A DNA stretch of 64,000 bases, taken from contig CANLVD010000004.1 of the NCBI GenBank assembly GCA_947494445.1, forward strand, positions 186,001 to 250,000. Reading direction: 5' to 3'. Below the pieces are notes generated by a model, which was not told the origin of the DNA, made no database searches, and saw nothing but the letters and a program-made list of their open reading frames with translations. The stretch comes from an uncultured Paracoccaceae bacterium (GTDB lineage: Bacteria; Pseudomonadota; Alphaproteobacteria; Rhodobacterales; Rhodobacteraceae). Of this stretch, positions 33,046-42,764 are shown piece after piece (the first letter of the stretch is position 1; every line of letters begins with the position of its first letter). The translations under genes were made by a program, and so were the position numbers.

Positions 33046-34086
33046 TCACTGCGCCTGATAAAGCCACGCGCCATCTTCGCGCCGGCTGCGGGTCACTTTT
33101 CCTGTCTGGTGCAGGTGATTGAGGTGACCGACAGCTTCGACCAGCGCGAGACCGTATTCTCCCTCACCGATGCGGCGCATGTAAAGCGGCTGAAAGCAGT
33201 CATGGGCGGTTTGCGGGGTCGCCAGATGTTTGATCAGCCGGTCAAGCGCGCTGTGGTGGTTGTCGATCAGTTGCGCGAGCCTCAGTGGCAGGCCCTGAAA
33301 CGGCAGCTTGTGGCCAGGCAGCACAAGCTGGCCGGGGCGTGCCATGGTGCTGAACCGCTCGCAGCTTTCCAGCCAGTCGGCCACGGTGTCGGCCTCCGGC
33401 TCGGTCGCATAAACCCCCAGATTGGGGGAGATGCCCGGTAGGATCTGGTCGCCTGCCAGAATGATGTCTTCGTCTTCGCACCAGAAGGTCGCGTGTTCGG
33501 GCGCATGGCCATTGCCGGTGTGCACCACCCATGAGCGGCCCGCCATGGTAATGCGGCCATCCTGTTGCAGGCGCTGAAAACCCACGGGGATCGGGGCTAC
33601 GATGTCGCAGAAATTATAGGGTCGCTCGTTGCTGCGCGCTTCAAATATCGCCGGTTCCATGCCTGTTGAGCGGTAGTAATCCAGCGTCTCGGGCGTGGGT
33701 CTGTCCTGCTCGTCCAGTGTCAGCATGCGGGCATAAAGCCAGGCAGTGCGGGTCATCCACAGGCTCGCGCCATCACGCGCCATCAGCCATGCGGCATTGC
33801 CGATGTGGTCAGGGTGGTGGTGGGTCACGACCACGCGCCCGACCGGTTTGCCTGCAAGCGGGCCGTCCAGAAGACGCTCCCAGATCGCGGTTGAGCGGCG
33901 GGAATGCATGCCGGTATCGATGATCGTCCAGCTGTCGCCGTCATCAAGCGCGTAGACATTCACATGATCAAGCTTCATCGGCAACGGCAGGCGCAGCCAC
34001 AGGATGCCTGGAGCAACCTCGATCGCCTCGCCCTCAGCAGGCGGTTCGGCGTGGGGGAATGTGATCTTGGGGCCGGTGATGTCCAT
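33046..34086 (-). CDS. MBL fold metallo-hydrolase
   Basis: A 346-residue metallo-beta-lactamase-fold protein. THHHPDHIGNAAWL is the first metal motif; GNGHAPEHATFW supplies the next histidine and ILAGDQILPG the bridging aspartate. The C-terminal 90 residues (RIGEGEYGLALVEAVGHLNHL) form a helical extension seen in some hydrolases acting on thioesters or hydroxyacyl compounds. The substrate is unknown. Overlap with the acyl-CoA dehydrogenase (ATGA) suggests a shared pathway. Confidence 0.87.
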   Translation of the reverse strand: MDITGPKITFPHAEPPAEGEAIEVAPGILWLRLPLPMKLDHVNVYALDDGDSWTIIDTGMHSRRSTAIWERLLDGPLAGKPVGRVVVTHHHPDHIGNAAWLMARDGASLWMTRTAWLYARMLTLDEQDRPTPETLDYYRSTGMEPAIFEARSNERPYNFCDIVAPIPVGFQRLQQDGRITMAGRSWVVHTGNGHAPEHATFWCEDEDIILAGDQILPGISPNLGVYATEPEADTVADWLESCERFSTMARPGQLVLPGHKLPFQGLPLRLAQLIDNHHSALDRLIKHLATPQTAHDCFQPLYMRRIGEGEYGLALVEAVGHLNHLHQTGKVTRSRREDGAWLYQAQ

Positions 34087-35798
34087 CAGGAGGCCAGCGC
34101 ATCTGCGCCGAGTGCGTAAAGATCGTCATGACCTGCGCAGGCCGCGCGGCACAGGCCTTCGACCTCGGGCAAAAGATGGTTGATGTGAAAGCGTGCCAGT
34201 GCAAGGCGGTCTGGATCGTTTGAGGCAACGGCGCCTTTCAGCAGGTAATGCCCGCCAAGTGTGAGTGCGAAGGCGCGCAGAAAGCGCGTCGCACCGGCGG
34301 AGCGGGCCAGCATGTCGGCGGTGACCATCCAATTGAGTGCTGCGGAAAGCTGTTGACCGGCGGCGGCCAGCGCATCGCCCAGCGGGCCGTGAGCACCTTG
34401 TGCGGTCCGGGCAATCTCGGCCAGCAGGCCCTGCGCCGCTTCGCCACCATCCATCAGCTTGCGCCCGACAAGGTCCATCGCCTGAATGCCATTGGTGCCC
34501 TCATAGATCGCGGTGACCCGGACGTCGCGGTAATACTGTGCGGCACCGGTTTCTTCTATGAAGCCCATGCCGCCATGAACCTGTACGCCCATTTCCGAGA
34601 CGGCCATGCCGGTGTCGGTGCCAAACGCCTTGGCAATCGGTGTGAGAAACGCGCCCCGTGCGGTCTGCGCCTTGGCCGCATCGCCCTCAAGCGCGCGGCC
34701 CAGATCCAGCGACAGGGCTGTGTCGAGACAGATCGCACGGGCTGTTGCGGTCAGCGCCTTCATCGTCAGCACCATCCGGCGCACATCCGCATGATCGAGG
34801 ATGGAACCTGTGCCCCCCTCAACAGGAGAGCGCCCCTGCTGGCGGTCAAGTGCATAGGCCAGCGCCTTCTGGGTCGCAGCCTCAGCCTGACTGAGGCCTT
34901 GCACGCCAACGCCCAGCCGCGCATTGTTCATCATCGTGAACATCGCAGCCATCCCGCCGAATTCTTCGCCCACCATCCAGCCGGTGGCGCGGTCATATTC
35001 CATCACTGCTGTGGGCGAGCCGTGCAGGCCCATTTTATGCTCAAGCGACACAACGCGCAGGCTGTTGGCCACGCCCGGCTCGCCGTTGTCATCGGGAATG
35101 AGTTTTGGCACCAGAAACAGGGAAATCCCCTTGGTGCCGGTCTTGCCACCCGGGGTGCGGGCCAGAACGAGGTGGCAGACATTGCCACCGAAATCGTGAT
35201 CCCCCCATGAAATATAGATCTTCTGACCGGAAATGGCCCAGGTGCCATCGCCCAAAGGCTCGGCCTTGGAGCGGAGCGCACCCACGTCCGAGCCCGCCTG
35301 TGGCTCGGTCAGGTTCATAGTGCCGGTCCATTCACCTGCGATCATGCGCGGCAGGAAAAGCGCCTGCATCTGGGGTGAGGCGTGATGCTCCAGCGCTTCG
35401 ATCTGGCCCTGTGTCATCAACGGGTTGAGCGACAGGGACAGACAGGCGCTCGACATCATCTCGCCCACACAGGAGACAAGCGTCATCGGCAGGCCCATTC
35501 CACCGTGATCGGGATCGGCGGCCATGCCGACCCAACCACCCTCGGCAATGGCGCGGTAGCCATCGGCGAACCCCTTTGACGTGCGCACAACCCCGTTTTC
35601 CAGCTTGGCCGGATCCAGATCGCCCGCGCGGTTCAAGGGCGCCAGAACCTCTTCGCTCAGCTTGGCGGCCTCGGTCAGGATCGCACCTGCCATCTCAGGC
35701 GTGGCGTCAGCAAAGCGCGTGGTCTCGGCCAGACGTCCGGCGTCCAGAACCGTGTCGAGCAGGAACTGCATGTCGGTGACCGGTGCGATATATCCCAT
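34086..35798 (-). CDS. Acyl-CoA dehydrogenase, DmdC-like long form
   Basis: A 570-residue flavoprotein of the long acyl-CoA dehydrogenase group with an extra C-terminal domain (from about residue 450). The FAD/acyl region reads MNLTEPQAGSDVGALRS, and the catalytic glutamate is in AIYEGTNGIQAMDLVG. Length and motifs match DmdC, the methylmercaptopropionyl-CoA dehydrogenase of roseobacters, but the same family acts on other acyl-CoAs. The MBL partner could hydrolyse a product. It is divergent from sua5 across a 104-base gap. Confidence 0.9.
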   Translation of the reverse strand: MGYIAPVTDMQFLLDTVLDAGRLAETTRFADATPEMAGAILTEAAKLSEEVLAPLNRAGDLDPAKLENGVVRTSKGFADGYRAIAEGGWVGMAADPDHGGMGLPMTLVSCVGEMMSSACLSLSLNPLMTQGQIEALEHHASPQMQALFLPRMIAGEWTGTMNLTEPQAGSDVGALRSKAEPLGDGTWAISGQKIYISWGDHDFGGNVCHLVLARTPGGKTGTKGISLFLVPKLIPDDNGEPGVANSLRVVSLEHKMGLHGSPTAVMEYDRATGWMVGEEFGGMAAMFTMMNNARLGVGVQGLSQAEAATQKALAYALDRQQGRSPVEGGTGSILDHADVRRMVLTMKALTATARAICLDTALSLDLGRALEGDAAKAQTARGAFLTPIAKAFGTDTGMAVSEMGVQVHGGMGFIEETGAAQYYRDVRVTAIYEGTNGIQAMDLVGRKLMDGGEAAQGLLAEIARTAQGAHGPLGDALAAAGQQLSAALNWMVTADMLARSAGATRFLRAFALTLGGHYLLKGAVASNDPDRLALARFHINHLLPEVEGLCRAACAGHDDLYALGADALAS

Positions 35799-35902
35799 GG
35801 CTGGCCTTTCTGAGCGCGGTGTCTGTTCAAGCGGGAGGCAGGGCTTTATACAGCCGCGAAACTATCGGCCCGCGGGCCAAGGGACAAGGGAAACCCCGCG
35901 TC

Positions 35903-36880
35903 ATGAGCGAGGGCTACAACACCATCCGCCTGAGCGCGACCGACCGGGGCATCCGGGCGGCAGTGTATCTTTTGGGCGAGGGCCAGACCGTCGCCTTTCC
36001 GACCGAGACGGTCTATGGGCTGGGCGCTGATGCCCGCAACACGCGCGCGGTGGCCGGGATTTACCGGGCCAAGGACCGACCCAGTTTCAACCCGCTGATC
36101 GTGCATGTGGCGAGCCTGTCCGTTGCGGAAACGTTGGTGGACATCTCGCCACAGGCTCGGCTGTTGGCCGAGGCATTCTGGCCCGGCCCGCTGACGCTGG
36201 TGCTGCCGCTCAGGCCGGATGCGGCCATTGCCGAGCCGGTCACGGCGGGTCTGACCACGCTTGCCATCCGGGTTCCTGCGCACCCGCTGGCGGTCGATCT
36301 GTTGCAGGCCTATGGCGGACCACTGGCGGCCCCGTCTGCCAATCCGTCCGGGCGGATCAGCGCGACCACGGCGGATCACGTGATGGAAGGGCTGAGCGGG
36401 CGGATCGGTGCCGTGCTTGATGGCGGGCCCTGTGATGTCGGGCTGGAAAGCACGATTGTTGGCTTCGAGGGGGACCGGGCGGTCTGCCTGCGCCCCGGTG
36501 GTCTGGACGTGGCGCGGATTGCCGAGGTTCTGGGCAGCCCGGTCGGGACCGGCACAGGGTCCAAGATCACCGCACCGGGACAGTTGAAATCACATTATGC
36601 GCCGAAACTTCCCGTTCGGCTGGGTGTCACAGACCCTGAACCCGGCGAGTTGTGGCTGTCTTTCGGGCCAGCGCGGGAGTTTCCCGGGTTGAACCTGTCC
36701 GAGACCGGTGACTTGGAAGAGGCCGCGCACAATCTGTTTGCCTATCTGCACCTTCTGGATGAAGCCGGTGTGGAAACGAATGCCAAGGGCATCGCGGTGG
36801 CACCCATTCCGGCCAAGGGGTTGGGTCAGGCGATCAATGACCGCCTGAGCAGGGCAGCGGCGGACCGGGCTGGGGTGTAG
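35903..36880 (+). CDS. L-threonylcarbamoyladenylate synthase, Sua5 type
   Basis: A 325-residue two-domain enzyme that makes threonylcarbamoyl-AMP for t6A37 in tRNA. The N-terminal YrdC domain (PTETVYGLGADARNT, KDRPSFNPLIVHV, SANPSGRIS) is complete, and a linker leads to a Sua5 domain (PGQLKSHYAPKLPV, LSFGPAREF). Start at ATG 35903; the frame is open 40 codons upstream without similarity. It is convergent with the membrane operon at 36954. Confidence 0.92.
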   Translation: MSEGYNTIRLSATDRGIRAAVYLLGEGQTVAFPTETVYGLGADARNTRAVAGIYRAKDRPSFNPLIVHVASLSVAETLVDISPQARLLAEAFWPGPLTLVLPLRPDAAIAEPVTAGLTTLAIRVPAHPLAVDLLQAYGGPLAAPSANPSGRISATTADHVMEGLSGRIGAVLDGGPCDVGLESTIVGFEGDRAVCLRPGGLDVARIAEVLGSPVGTGTGSKITAPGQLKSHYAPKLPVRLGVTDPEPGELWLSFGPAREFPGLNLSETGDLEEAAHNLFAYLHLLDEAGVETNAKGIAVAPIPAKGLGQAINDRLSRAAADRAGV

Positions 36881-36953
36881 TGCTTCACGCGAGAATACAA
36901 GGCTGCCCCTGGGCAAAGAATCTGGTATCGTTTCGGGTGTTTCGTAGGACGCC

Positions 36954-39044
36954 CTAGCGTCCCTCGATCCGCCAGGCGACGACGCTCAACAGACCGGCGA
37001 GTGCCAGCATCAGCCAGCCGGGTGCAAGCGGCGTTAGTCGAATGTCCTGCACGGTGTAGGCCTCGCGTCGGGCAAGTCCCAGCCAGTTGCGCCCGGCGGC
37101 CACACGGCCCTCGCGCACGCGGCGGATGTCCGGAGTGCCGATATCGGCGATGCGCAGGACGCCGGCATTGGTGGCCTCAGCGATGGGAAACAGCAATTCG
37201 TTGGTGGAAACCGGGTTTTCAAACTCGATCGGGGCCGCCGGGCCGAGCGCTGCAACGGCCTGCAATTCGCCCTCGGTCAGGCGGTATATCCCGTCCTCGG
37301 CACCGTCGATCCGCGCCTGCCATTCACCGGGTGCAACCTCGACCATGTTGACCGTCCGGGTCTCGCCCGCTGGCGTGGTGATGGTCAGATCGCCAATGCT
37401 TTCAGACAGGGAGCGACGGGTGACGGTCACGCCCGCACCGTCGGGTTCTGCGACCAGAACCTCCTCCTCCAGTTCAGGTTCCTTCATCAGCCAGTGCGCC
37501 AGTCGCCGCAGCAATTCACGCTGGGGACCACCACCTTCATAGCCGCGTGACCAGAGCCATGCGTGATCGGAGGCCAGCATCGCGATGCGCCCCTCTCCGG
37601 GGCGGTCCAGCACCAGCAGCGGCCTGCCTTCGGGACCTTCCATGACCGGCACGCCGGATGTGGTTTCCATATCGATCAGCCGGAACCAGCGGCCCCAGCC
37701 TGGGGTGCCATCCTCAGACGCAGGCCGTGGAGCGAGTGCTTCAAGACCACGGGTGACCGGATGGCGCTGACCCACGTCGGACACGCGCGGGTGGAAGCCT
37801 TCCTCGATCACCTGTGCTGTCGGGGCGGCAGGAAGCACCGCCTGCAAGGGCGTGCGATAGAGGCTTTCCGCGCCCGCAAATGCGGGGCCAGAGGCGATCA
37901 GAACAGCCCCACCGTCGCGCACGTAACGCGAGATATTGTCGAGATAGAGCGAAGGCAGAACGCCGCGTCTGCGGTAGCGGTCGAAAATGATCAGGTCAAA
38001 TTCATCGACCTTTTCCATGAACAATTCACGGGTCGGGAAAGCGATCAGGGACAGCTCGAAAACCGGCACGCCGTCCTGTTTTTCAGGCGGGCGCAAAATG
38101 GTGAAATGGACCAGATCGACGGCGCTGTCGGCTTTGAGCAGGTTGCGCCATGTTCGCTCGCCCGCGTAGGGCTCGCCCGAGACAAGTAACACGCGCAGCC
38201 GGTCGCGGATGCCGTTGATGCTGATCACGGCGGCATTGTTGCGCTCGGTCAACTCCCCCTCGGCCTCGGCGATCTGCATCTGGATCACGTTCAGCCCGGC
38301 TTTCGGCAACTCCAGCGGCAGGGTCAGCGTCTCGCCGACGGGAACCCGGACAGAGGCGATCTGCTCGCCGTCGAGCGACAGAACCAGAGGCACCAGCGGA
38401 TCGATGGAGGCGGGCACCGGGCCCAGCGCCTCGACCCTCAGCGTCAGTTCCACGGGTTCGCCGACAATTGCAAAGCTCGGCGCGGTTTCGACCACGAGCC
38501 GCCGGTCCCAATCAGAGGCCGAGCCGGTCAGAAGGGTGTGAACCGGTGCGGGAAACCCATCGAAACTATCAATGTCGTGCAGACGGCCATCGGTCAGCAG
38601 AATGGCGCCTGCAATCCGGTCGGGAGACACTTCTGCCGCGGCTTGGCGCAGGGCCGAGATCAGCCGGGTGCCGCGCGCCTCCCCCTCGCCCTGAGCGACG
38701 CGGATTGTGCGCACCTCCACCGGGGCCTCACCACCGCTGAGACTTGCCAGCTTCTCGGTCAGTTCGGCCTCAGTTGCTGCCATCTGGTCGGGGCGTTCCG
38801 CGATGGTCTGGCTGGCGCTGGCGTCAATCACCACGAAAGCGATATCCGAGAGGTAATCCCGCTCTTCCTGCTTCCATGACGGATCCGAAAGGGCAACCAG
38901 CACAACCAGTGCCGCCAGCGCGCGCAGCCACCAACCGGCAAGCCCACGCCAGAGGCCAAAGCCGATAAGCACCACGGCCAGTGCCGCGAGCAAGGCAAGG
39001 GCAAGCGGTGGCAACAGAGGCGCAAAGGTAATGTTTTCAAACAT
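36954..39044 (-). CDS. Membrane protein with VWA-like and glutamine-amidotransferase-like regions
   Basis: A 696-residue protein, last gene of the MoxR operon. It has two N-terminal helices (residues 10-55), a VWA-type region starting DIAFVVIDASASQTI, an immunoglobulin-like stretch, then a class-I glutamine-amidotransferase-like fold (LRVLLVSGEPYAGERTWRN, DLIIFDRYRRRGVLP, GGAVLIASGPAF) and a C-terminal helix. Roseobacter counterparts share this arrangement. The aspartate/serine metal motif (DASAS) is partially preserved. A role in envelope maintenance or protein-folding chaperoning with MoxR is inferred from the operon alone. Confidence 0.75.
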   Translation of the reverse strand: MFENITFAPLLPPLALALLAALAVVLIGFGLWRGLAGWWLRALAALVVLVALSDPSWKQEERDYLSDIAFVVIDASASQTIAERPDQMAATEAELTEKLASLSGGEAPVEVRTIRVAQGEGEARGTRLISALRQAAAEVSPDRIAGAILLTDGRLHDIDSFDGFPAPVHTLLTGSASDWDRRLVVETAPSFAIVGEPVELTLRVEALGPVPASIDPLVPLVLSLDGEQIASVRVPVGETLTLPLELPKAGLNVIQMQIAEAEGELTERNNAAVISINGIRDRLRVLLVSGEPYAGERTWRNLLKADSAVDLVHFTILRPPEKQDGVPVFELSLIAFPTRELFMEKVDEFDLIIFDRYRRRGVLPSLYLDNISRYVRDGGAVLIASGPAFAGAESLYRTPLQAVLPAAPTAQVIEEGFHPRVSDVGQRHPVTRGLEALAPRPASEDGTPGWGRWFRLIDMETTSGVPVMEGPEGRPLLVLDRPGEGRIAMLASDHAWLWSRGYEGGGPQRELLRRLAHWLMKEPELEEEVLVAEPDGAGVTVTRRSLSESIGDLTITTPAGETRTVNMVEVAPGEWQARIDGAEDGIYRLTEGELQAVAALGPAAPIEFENPVSTNELLFPIAEATNAGVLRIADIGTPDIRRVREGRVAAGRNWLGLARREAYTVQDIRLTPLAPGWLMLALAGLLSVVAWRIEGR

Positions 39045-39046
39045 GT

Positions 39047-41824
39047 CTACTGCCCCAGACGCTCTAGCAGAGCAGGCACATGGACCTGATCGGATTTATA
39101 ATTGCCGGTCATCACATGCATGATCAGGTTGACGCCGAACCGGTAGGCCAACTCGCGCTGGCGAGACCCGTTGGAGCCGCGCCCGACCGGGAACATCGCC
39201 CGTCCGTCGGCATCCACCGCCCAGGCCGCCGCCCAGTCGTTGCTGCCCATGACCACCGGCGTTACACCGTCGTTGAGGTTGCGAAACGGCATGCCGTCAA
39301 CCTCTTCGATGTCGGGTGCGGCCTCGACCCAGATGGGTGTGCGGGCATAGCGTCCGGGAAAATCCTGCAACAGATAGAATGTCCGGGTGAGCACGTGATC
39401 CTCGGGCGCGGGTTCCAGCGGCGGGATGTCCAGATTGGCCGCAAGTCGTTGCAGCATCCGGCCATTTGGCGTGCCGCTTCCCAAAGTTCCGCCCAGATGG
39501 GCATCGCGCGTGTCAAAGAGGATCATCCCGCCATTGCGCAGATACATGTTCAGCTTGGCATAAGCTGCCTCGGACGGGATCTCCTGCAACTCCGTGACCG
39601 GCCAGTAAAGGAAGGGGAAGAACGCCAGTTCATCGCGTTCCAGATCAACGGCGACGGGCGCGACCGGCTCGATGGCCGTGCGGCGGTTCAGCACGAGCGT
39701 CAGTCCGATCAGCCCGGCCTCGCTGATCTGATCGGTGCGGCTGTCGCCCGTCTGGACATAGGCCAGAACCGTCTGCGTAGTGGCCAGTTGCGCCAACGCA
39801 TCTGAGTCCTGCGCGGATGCCTCCTGCGGGAGGGTAAGCGCCAGCGCCAGCAGTGCCGCCGTGCCGCCGGCAACCACGCGGGGGCCGGTCAGACGGCCCG
39901 AGACAAAGAGCGTCGCCAGAACATCGAGCATCAACAAACCAAAGGCGAGCACCAGCATCAGCGGCTTCAGGCTGAACTCTTCGGCCACATCAAATCCTTC
40001 CTGAACAAACCCGGCAGGCAGCCCCTGCAACGGCGCAAGCTCTGTTTCTGCCGAGATCACATTGCTCGCGATCTGCCGGTCACCAGCCTCGTACAGTCCA
40101 GGCGGTTGGAGCGCGCTTGGTGGATTGCTGACCAGATCAGCTCCGTCAACGCCTGCCAGAAGCCCGGCATCGGAGAGCGTGCCAAATCCGTCGAGCACCG
40201 AGATCGGCACCCATGTTTCACCCTCCAGATCCTCTGCGTCGGGCGCAAAACTGCGTGCGGAGACGGCCAGCCGGTCGAGCATCTGAACGAACAGACCCGA
40301 GAGCGGCAGGCTGGACCAGTCGGCATTTGCCGTCACATGAAACAGGATCACCCGGCCAGTGCCCTGAGCACGTCCGGTCACCAATGGCGTGCCGTCCTCA
40401 AGTGCTGCCATGACACGTTCGGGCAGGTTGGGATCGGGCTGCGCCATAACCTGACTGGTCACGGCCACATCTTCGGGCACCGACAGGCCAAAGAACGGGC
40501 TGCTTTCGGGGAAAGGCCTAAGCGTTTTGGGCGCGCCCCAGGACAGCGCACCGCCAACGGAGCGGCCACCGGCACGCAGGCGCACGGGCAGAAGCGGGTC
40601 TTCCTGCAACTGGCCTTCGCCCGATTGCGCCAGACGCGGACCGGCAAAGCGCAGCAGCAGGCCGCCCTTTTCGACCCAGTCTTCCAGCCGGATCCGATCC
40701 TCGCCTGCGACTGTTCCGACATCGGCAAAAATCACCACATCGGGTGCAGCGTTCAGAATGTCGCCAAGCGTCGCCTCGATCAGATCAGCAGAGGGTTCAA
40801 GGGCCGTGCGCAGGTAATGCAAGGGCGAGATCAGGTTCTGTTCTTCACGCGACGCACGTCCGGCCACAATGCCGATCTTGCGCCGCTTCAGGCCATCGTC
40901 GCTGAGCGCTACGGCACCTGCCGAGCGCAGGCCATCGATGCTGATCCGGGTGATCCGGTTGCGCAATTCTACGGGCAGGTCAAACTCGACCTCCGCCGCC
41001 AGCGCGTCAGGCTCGAAAATCGCCTGAGCCTCGCCCAGTTTGCGCTCCAGCCCGTTGGGATCGAGCCCGATTGCCGATACTGTCACCGGGGCTTGCGCCA
41101 CATCGCTGCGCGAGCGCAGGACACTGGCCAGAACCTTGCCATCCTCAAACCGTGGCGCGCCCATGCCAAGGGTGGCGCGCGCGTCCTGCACGACGGTCAC
41201 AGTGCCACGTCCTGCGAGGGCCGCCATGAAATCCGCATCGCCATCTGTTGCCAGACCGTCGGAAATCCAGACCGTGTCAAATTCAGCATCCTGATCGGTC
41301 AGCCACGTCGCAAATTCACCGCGCGTTGCGGACCATGCGTTGGGGGAAATCCCCTCAAGCCGTTGCTGCCAGCTGGCCGCATCGCGGAACGACAGGCCTT
41401 CAGGCGGAAGCGGGTCACTGAGCACATGGAGATGCACTGTGCGGCCATTTCTGCCAGCGCGATCAAGCACATCCGCGGTGCGCGCCAGCCTGTCCTGCCA
41501 GTTCGGAGCAGACGCCCAGGACCCGTCGAGCACCACCAGCAGCGGCCCGCGTGCAAGATCTGCGCTGCGGGGGTTCAACACCGGATTTGCAAAAGCCAGC
41601 ACCGCGAGTGCCAAAGCCAGAATGCGCAGCAGGAGCAGCCACCATGGCGTACGTTCCGGCATGCGTTCCGGATCGGTCAGACCCAGCAGCAGGCGAACGC
41701 CGGGAAAGGCGCGTTTGGCCGGTGCTGGCGGGATCGCGCGCAGCAGCCACCACAAGATGGGCAGGGTGACGAGCGCGGTCAGAAGCCAGGGGGTCAGAAA
41801 CGCCAGAGAGCCTATTGAAAGCAC
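39047..41824 (-). CDS. DUF4159 membrane protein with BatA-like N-terminus
   Basis: A 925-residue protein. The N-terminus has paired helices in the BatA arrangement (MLSIGSLAFLTPWLLTALVT, then LLLRILALALAVLAFANPVL) and a VWA-like stretch from PLLVVLDGSWASAPNW. A further helix pair appears near residue 640, and the C-terminal 200 residues (DSRTDQISEAGLIGLTLVLN, ELAFFPFLYWPV, GGMILFDTRDAHLGG) are DUF4159. The function is unknown. It lies between DUF58 and the 696-residue protein, two bases from the latter. Confidence 0.82.
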   Translation of the reverse strand: MLSIGSLAFLTPWLLTALVTLPILWWLLRAIPPAPAKRAFPGVRLLLGLTDPERMPERTPWWLLLLRILALALAVLAFANPVLNPRSADLARGPLLVVLDGSWASAPNWQDRLARTADVLDRAGRNGRTVHLHVLSDPLPPEGLSFRDAASWQQRLEGISPNAWSATRGEFATWLTDQDAEFDTVWISDGLATDGDADFMAALAGRGTVTVVQDARATLGMGAPRFEDGKVLASVLRSRSDVAQAPVTVSAIGLDPNGLERKLGEAQAIFEPDALAAEVEFDLPVELRNRITRISIDGLRSAGAVALSDDGLKRRKIGIVAGRASREEQNLISPLHYLRTALEPSADLIEATLGDILNAAPDVVIFADVGTVAGEDRIRLEDWVEKGGLLLRFAGPRLAQSGEGQLQEDPLLPVRLRAGGRSVGGALSWGAPKTLRPFPESSPFFGLSVPEDVAVTSQVMAQPDPNLPERVMAALEDGTPLVTGRAQGTGRVILFHVTANADWSSLPLSGLFVQMLDRLAVSARSFAPDAEDLEGETWVPISVLDGFGTLSDAGLLAGVDGADLVSNPPSALQPPGLYEAGDRQIASNVISAETELAPLQGLPAGFVQEGFDVAEEFSLKPLMLVLAFGLLMLDVLATLFVSGRLTGPRVVAGGTAALLALALTLPQEASAQDSDALAQLATTQTVLAYVQTGDSRTDQISEAGLIGLTLVLNRRTAIEPVAPVAVDLERDELAFFPFLYWPVTELQEIPSEAAYAKLNMYLRNGGMILFDTRDAHLGGTLGSGTPNGRMLQRLAANLDIPPLEPAPEDHVLTRTFYLLQDFPGRYARTPIWVEAAPDIEEVDGMPFRNLNDGVTPVVMGSNDWAAAWAVDADGRAMFPVGRGSNGSRQRELAYRFGVNLIMHVMTGNYKSDQVHVPALLERLGQ

Positions 41825-41858
41825 GAATTCTTGCCTTTCTCAGGGAGCGGATGGGCGG

Positions 41859-42764
41859 TCATATCTGCCCTCCGATCGCCCCGTAAAGCCACAGAAGCGC
41901 CTGACGCGGGCTTTGGGATGTGCGGTGGATCAGGCATTGCCAGCCGGTGCGCCGGGCGGTGTCCTGCAGGATCGCGCGGCGTTCGGCCAGACGGTCGAGG
42001 TAGGCCTCTTTCAGGGCCTTGGCGCGCTGGGTCTCAAACTGGACGACACCGGCCATGCTCTCAAAGATCACGCGCCCGTCGAAGGGAAAGGCCTCCTCGG
42101 CTTCGTCGACAATCTGCACGAACACGCCCGAGACATTGTGTTCGGCAGCACGGGCCAGACCATCGAAAATCTCGTCCTTAGGTCCCATGAAATCCGAAAA
42201 GAACACCGCACGCCCACCCGGAGTGATGCGTTCCTGTGGTGGCGCACCATAGTCGGGGCGGTCTTCGCGCTCCTGCGCGAGTGTCATTGCCATGCGGCGC
42301 AATTGGGTCTCTCCCGAGCGGGGTTGGGCAGCGTCCGTGCCCAGTAGTGCCACACGCTCGCCCGCCTTGACCAACAGCACTGACAAGGCCAGCGTCAGCA
42401 GTTTCGCACGGTCAGCCTTGGAGCGGCCCGAGGGGTCGGACTTGTAGTCCATCGCAAGCGCATCATCTGCCCAGAGCGAGACGGTCTGCGCCGCCTCCCA
42501 CTCCATTTCCCGGATATAGAGCTTGTCGGAGCGGGCCGATCTGCGCCAGTCAACGGCGGTCATCACATCGCCGGGCATGGCCCGGCGGTATTGCCAGAAT
42601 GTCTCACCGGTGCCTGCGCGCTTGCGTCCATGCCCACCCATTGCCACAGAGGCCGCCAGCCGTTCGGCAGAGGCCAGCAGTGGCGGCAGCGCGCCGCCGA
42701 CTTTCTCGGCATCGCGACGCAACCATATGGCGTCATGTGCAATGTCAGCCTGCGCTTTGCTCAC
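41859..42764 (-). CDS. DUF58 domain protein
   Basis: A 301-residue cytosolic protein of the DUF58 family, which accompanies MoxR ATPases in Bat-type operons. GRKRAGTGETFWQYRRAMPG and DVMTAVDWRRSARSDKLYIR are the family signature. It is taken to be a VWA-like partner of MoxR that may couple ATPase action to membrane proteins. It overlaps moxR by four bases. Confidence 0.88.
   Translation of the reverse strand: MSKAQADIAHDAIWLRRDAEKVGGALPPLLASAERLAASVAMGGHGRKRAGTGETFWQYRRAMPGDVMTAVDWRRSARSDKLYIREMEWEAAQTVSLWADDALAMDYKSDPSGRSKADRAKLLTLALSVLLVKAGERVALLGTDAAQPRSGETQLRRMAMTLAQEREDRPDYGAPPQERITPGGRAVFFSDFMGPKDEIFDGLARAAEHNVSGVFVQIVDEAEEAFPFDGRVIFESMAGVVQFETQRAKALKEAYLDRLAERRAILQDTARRTGWQCLIHRTSQSPRQALLWLYGAIGGQI

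Noticed and set aside
34086-35798. Firm naming as dmdC
   Set aside because: The family includes several long acyl-CoA dehydrogenases and no dmdA, dmdB or dmdD lies in the window.
40106-41818. A 570-codon open frame on the plus strand
   Set aside because: Shadow of the DUF4159 membrane protein. No recognisable domains and no ribosome site.
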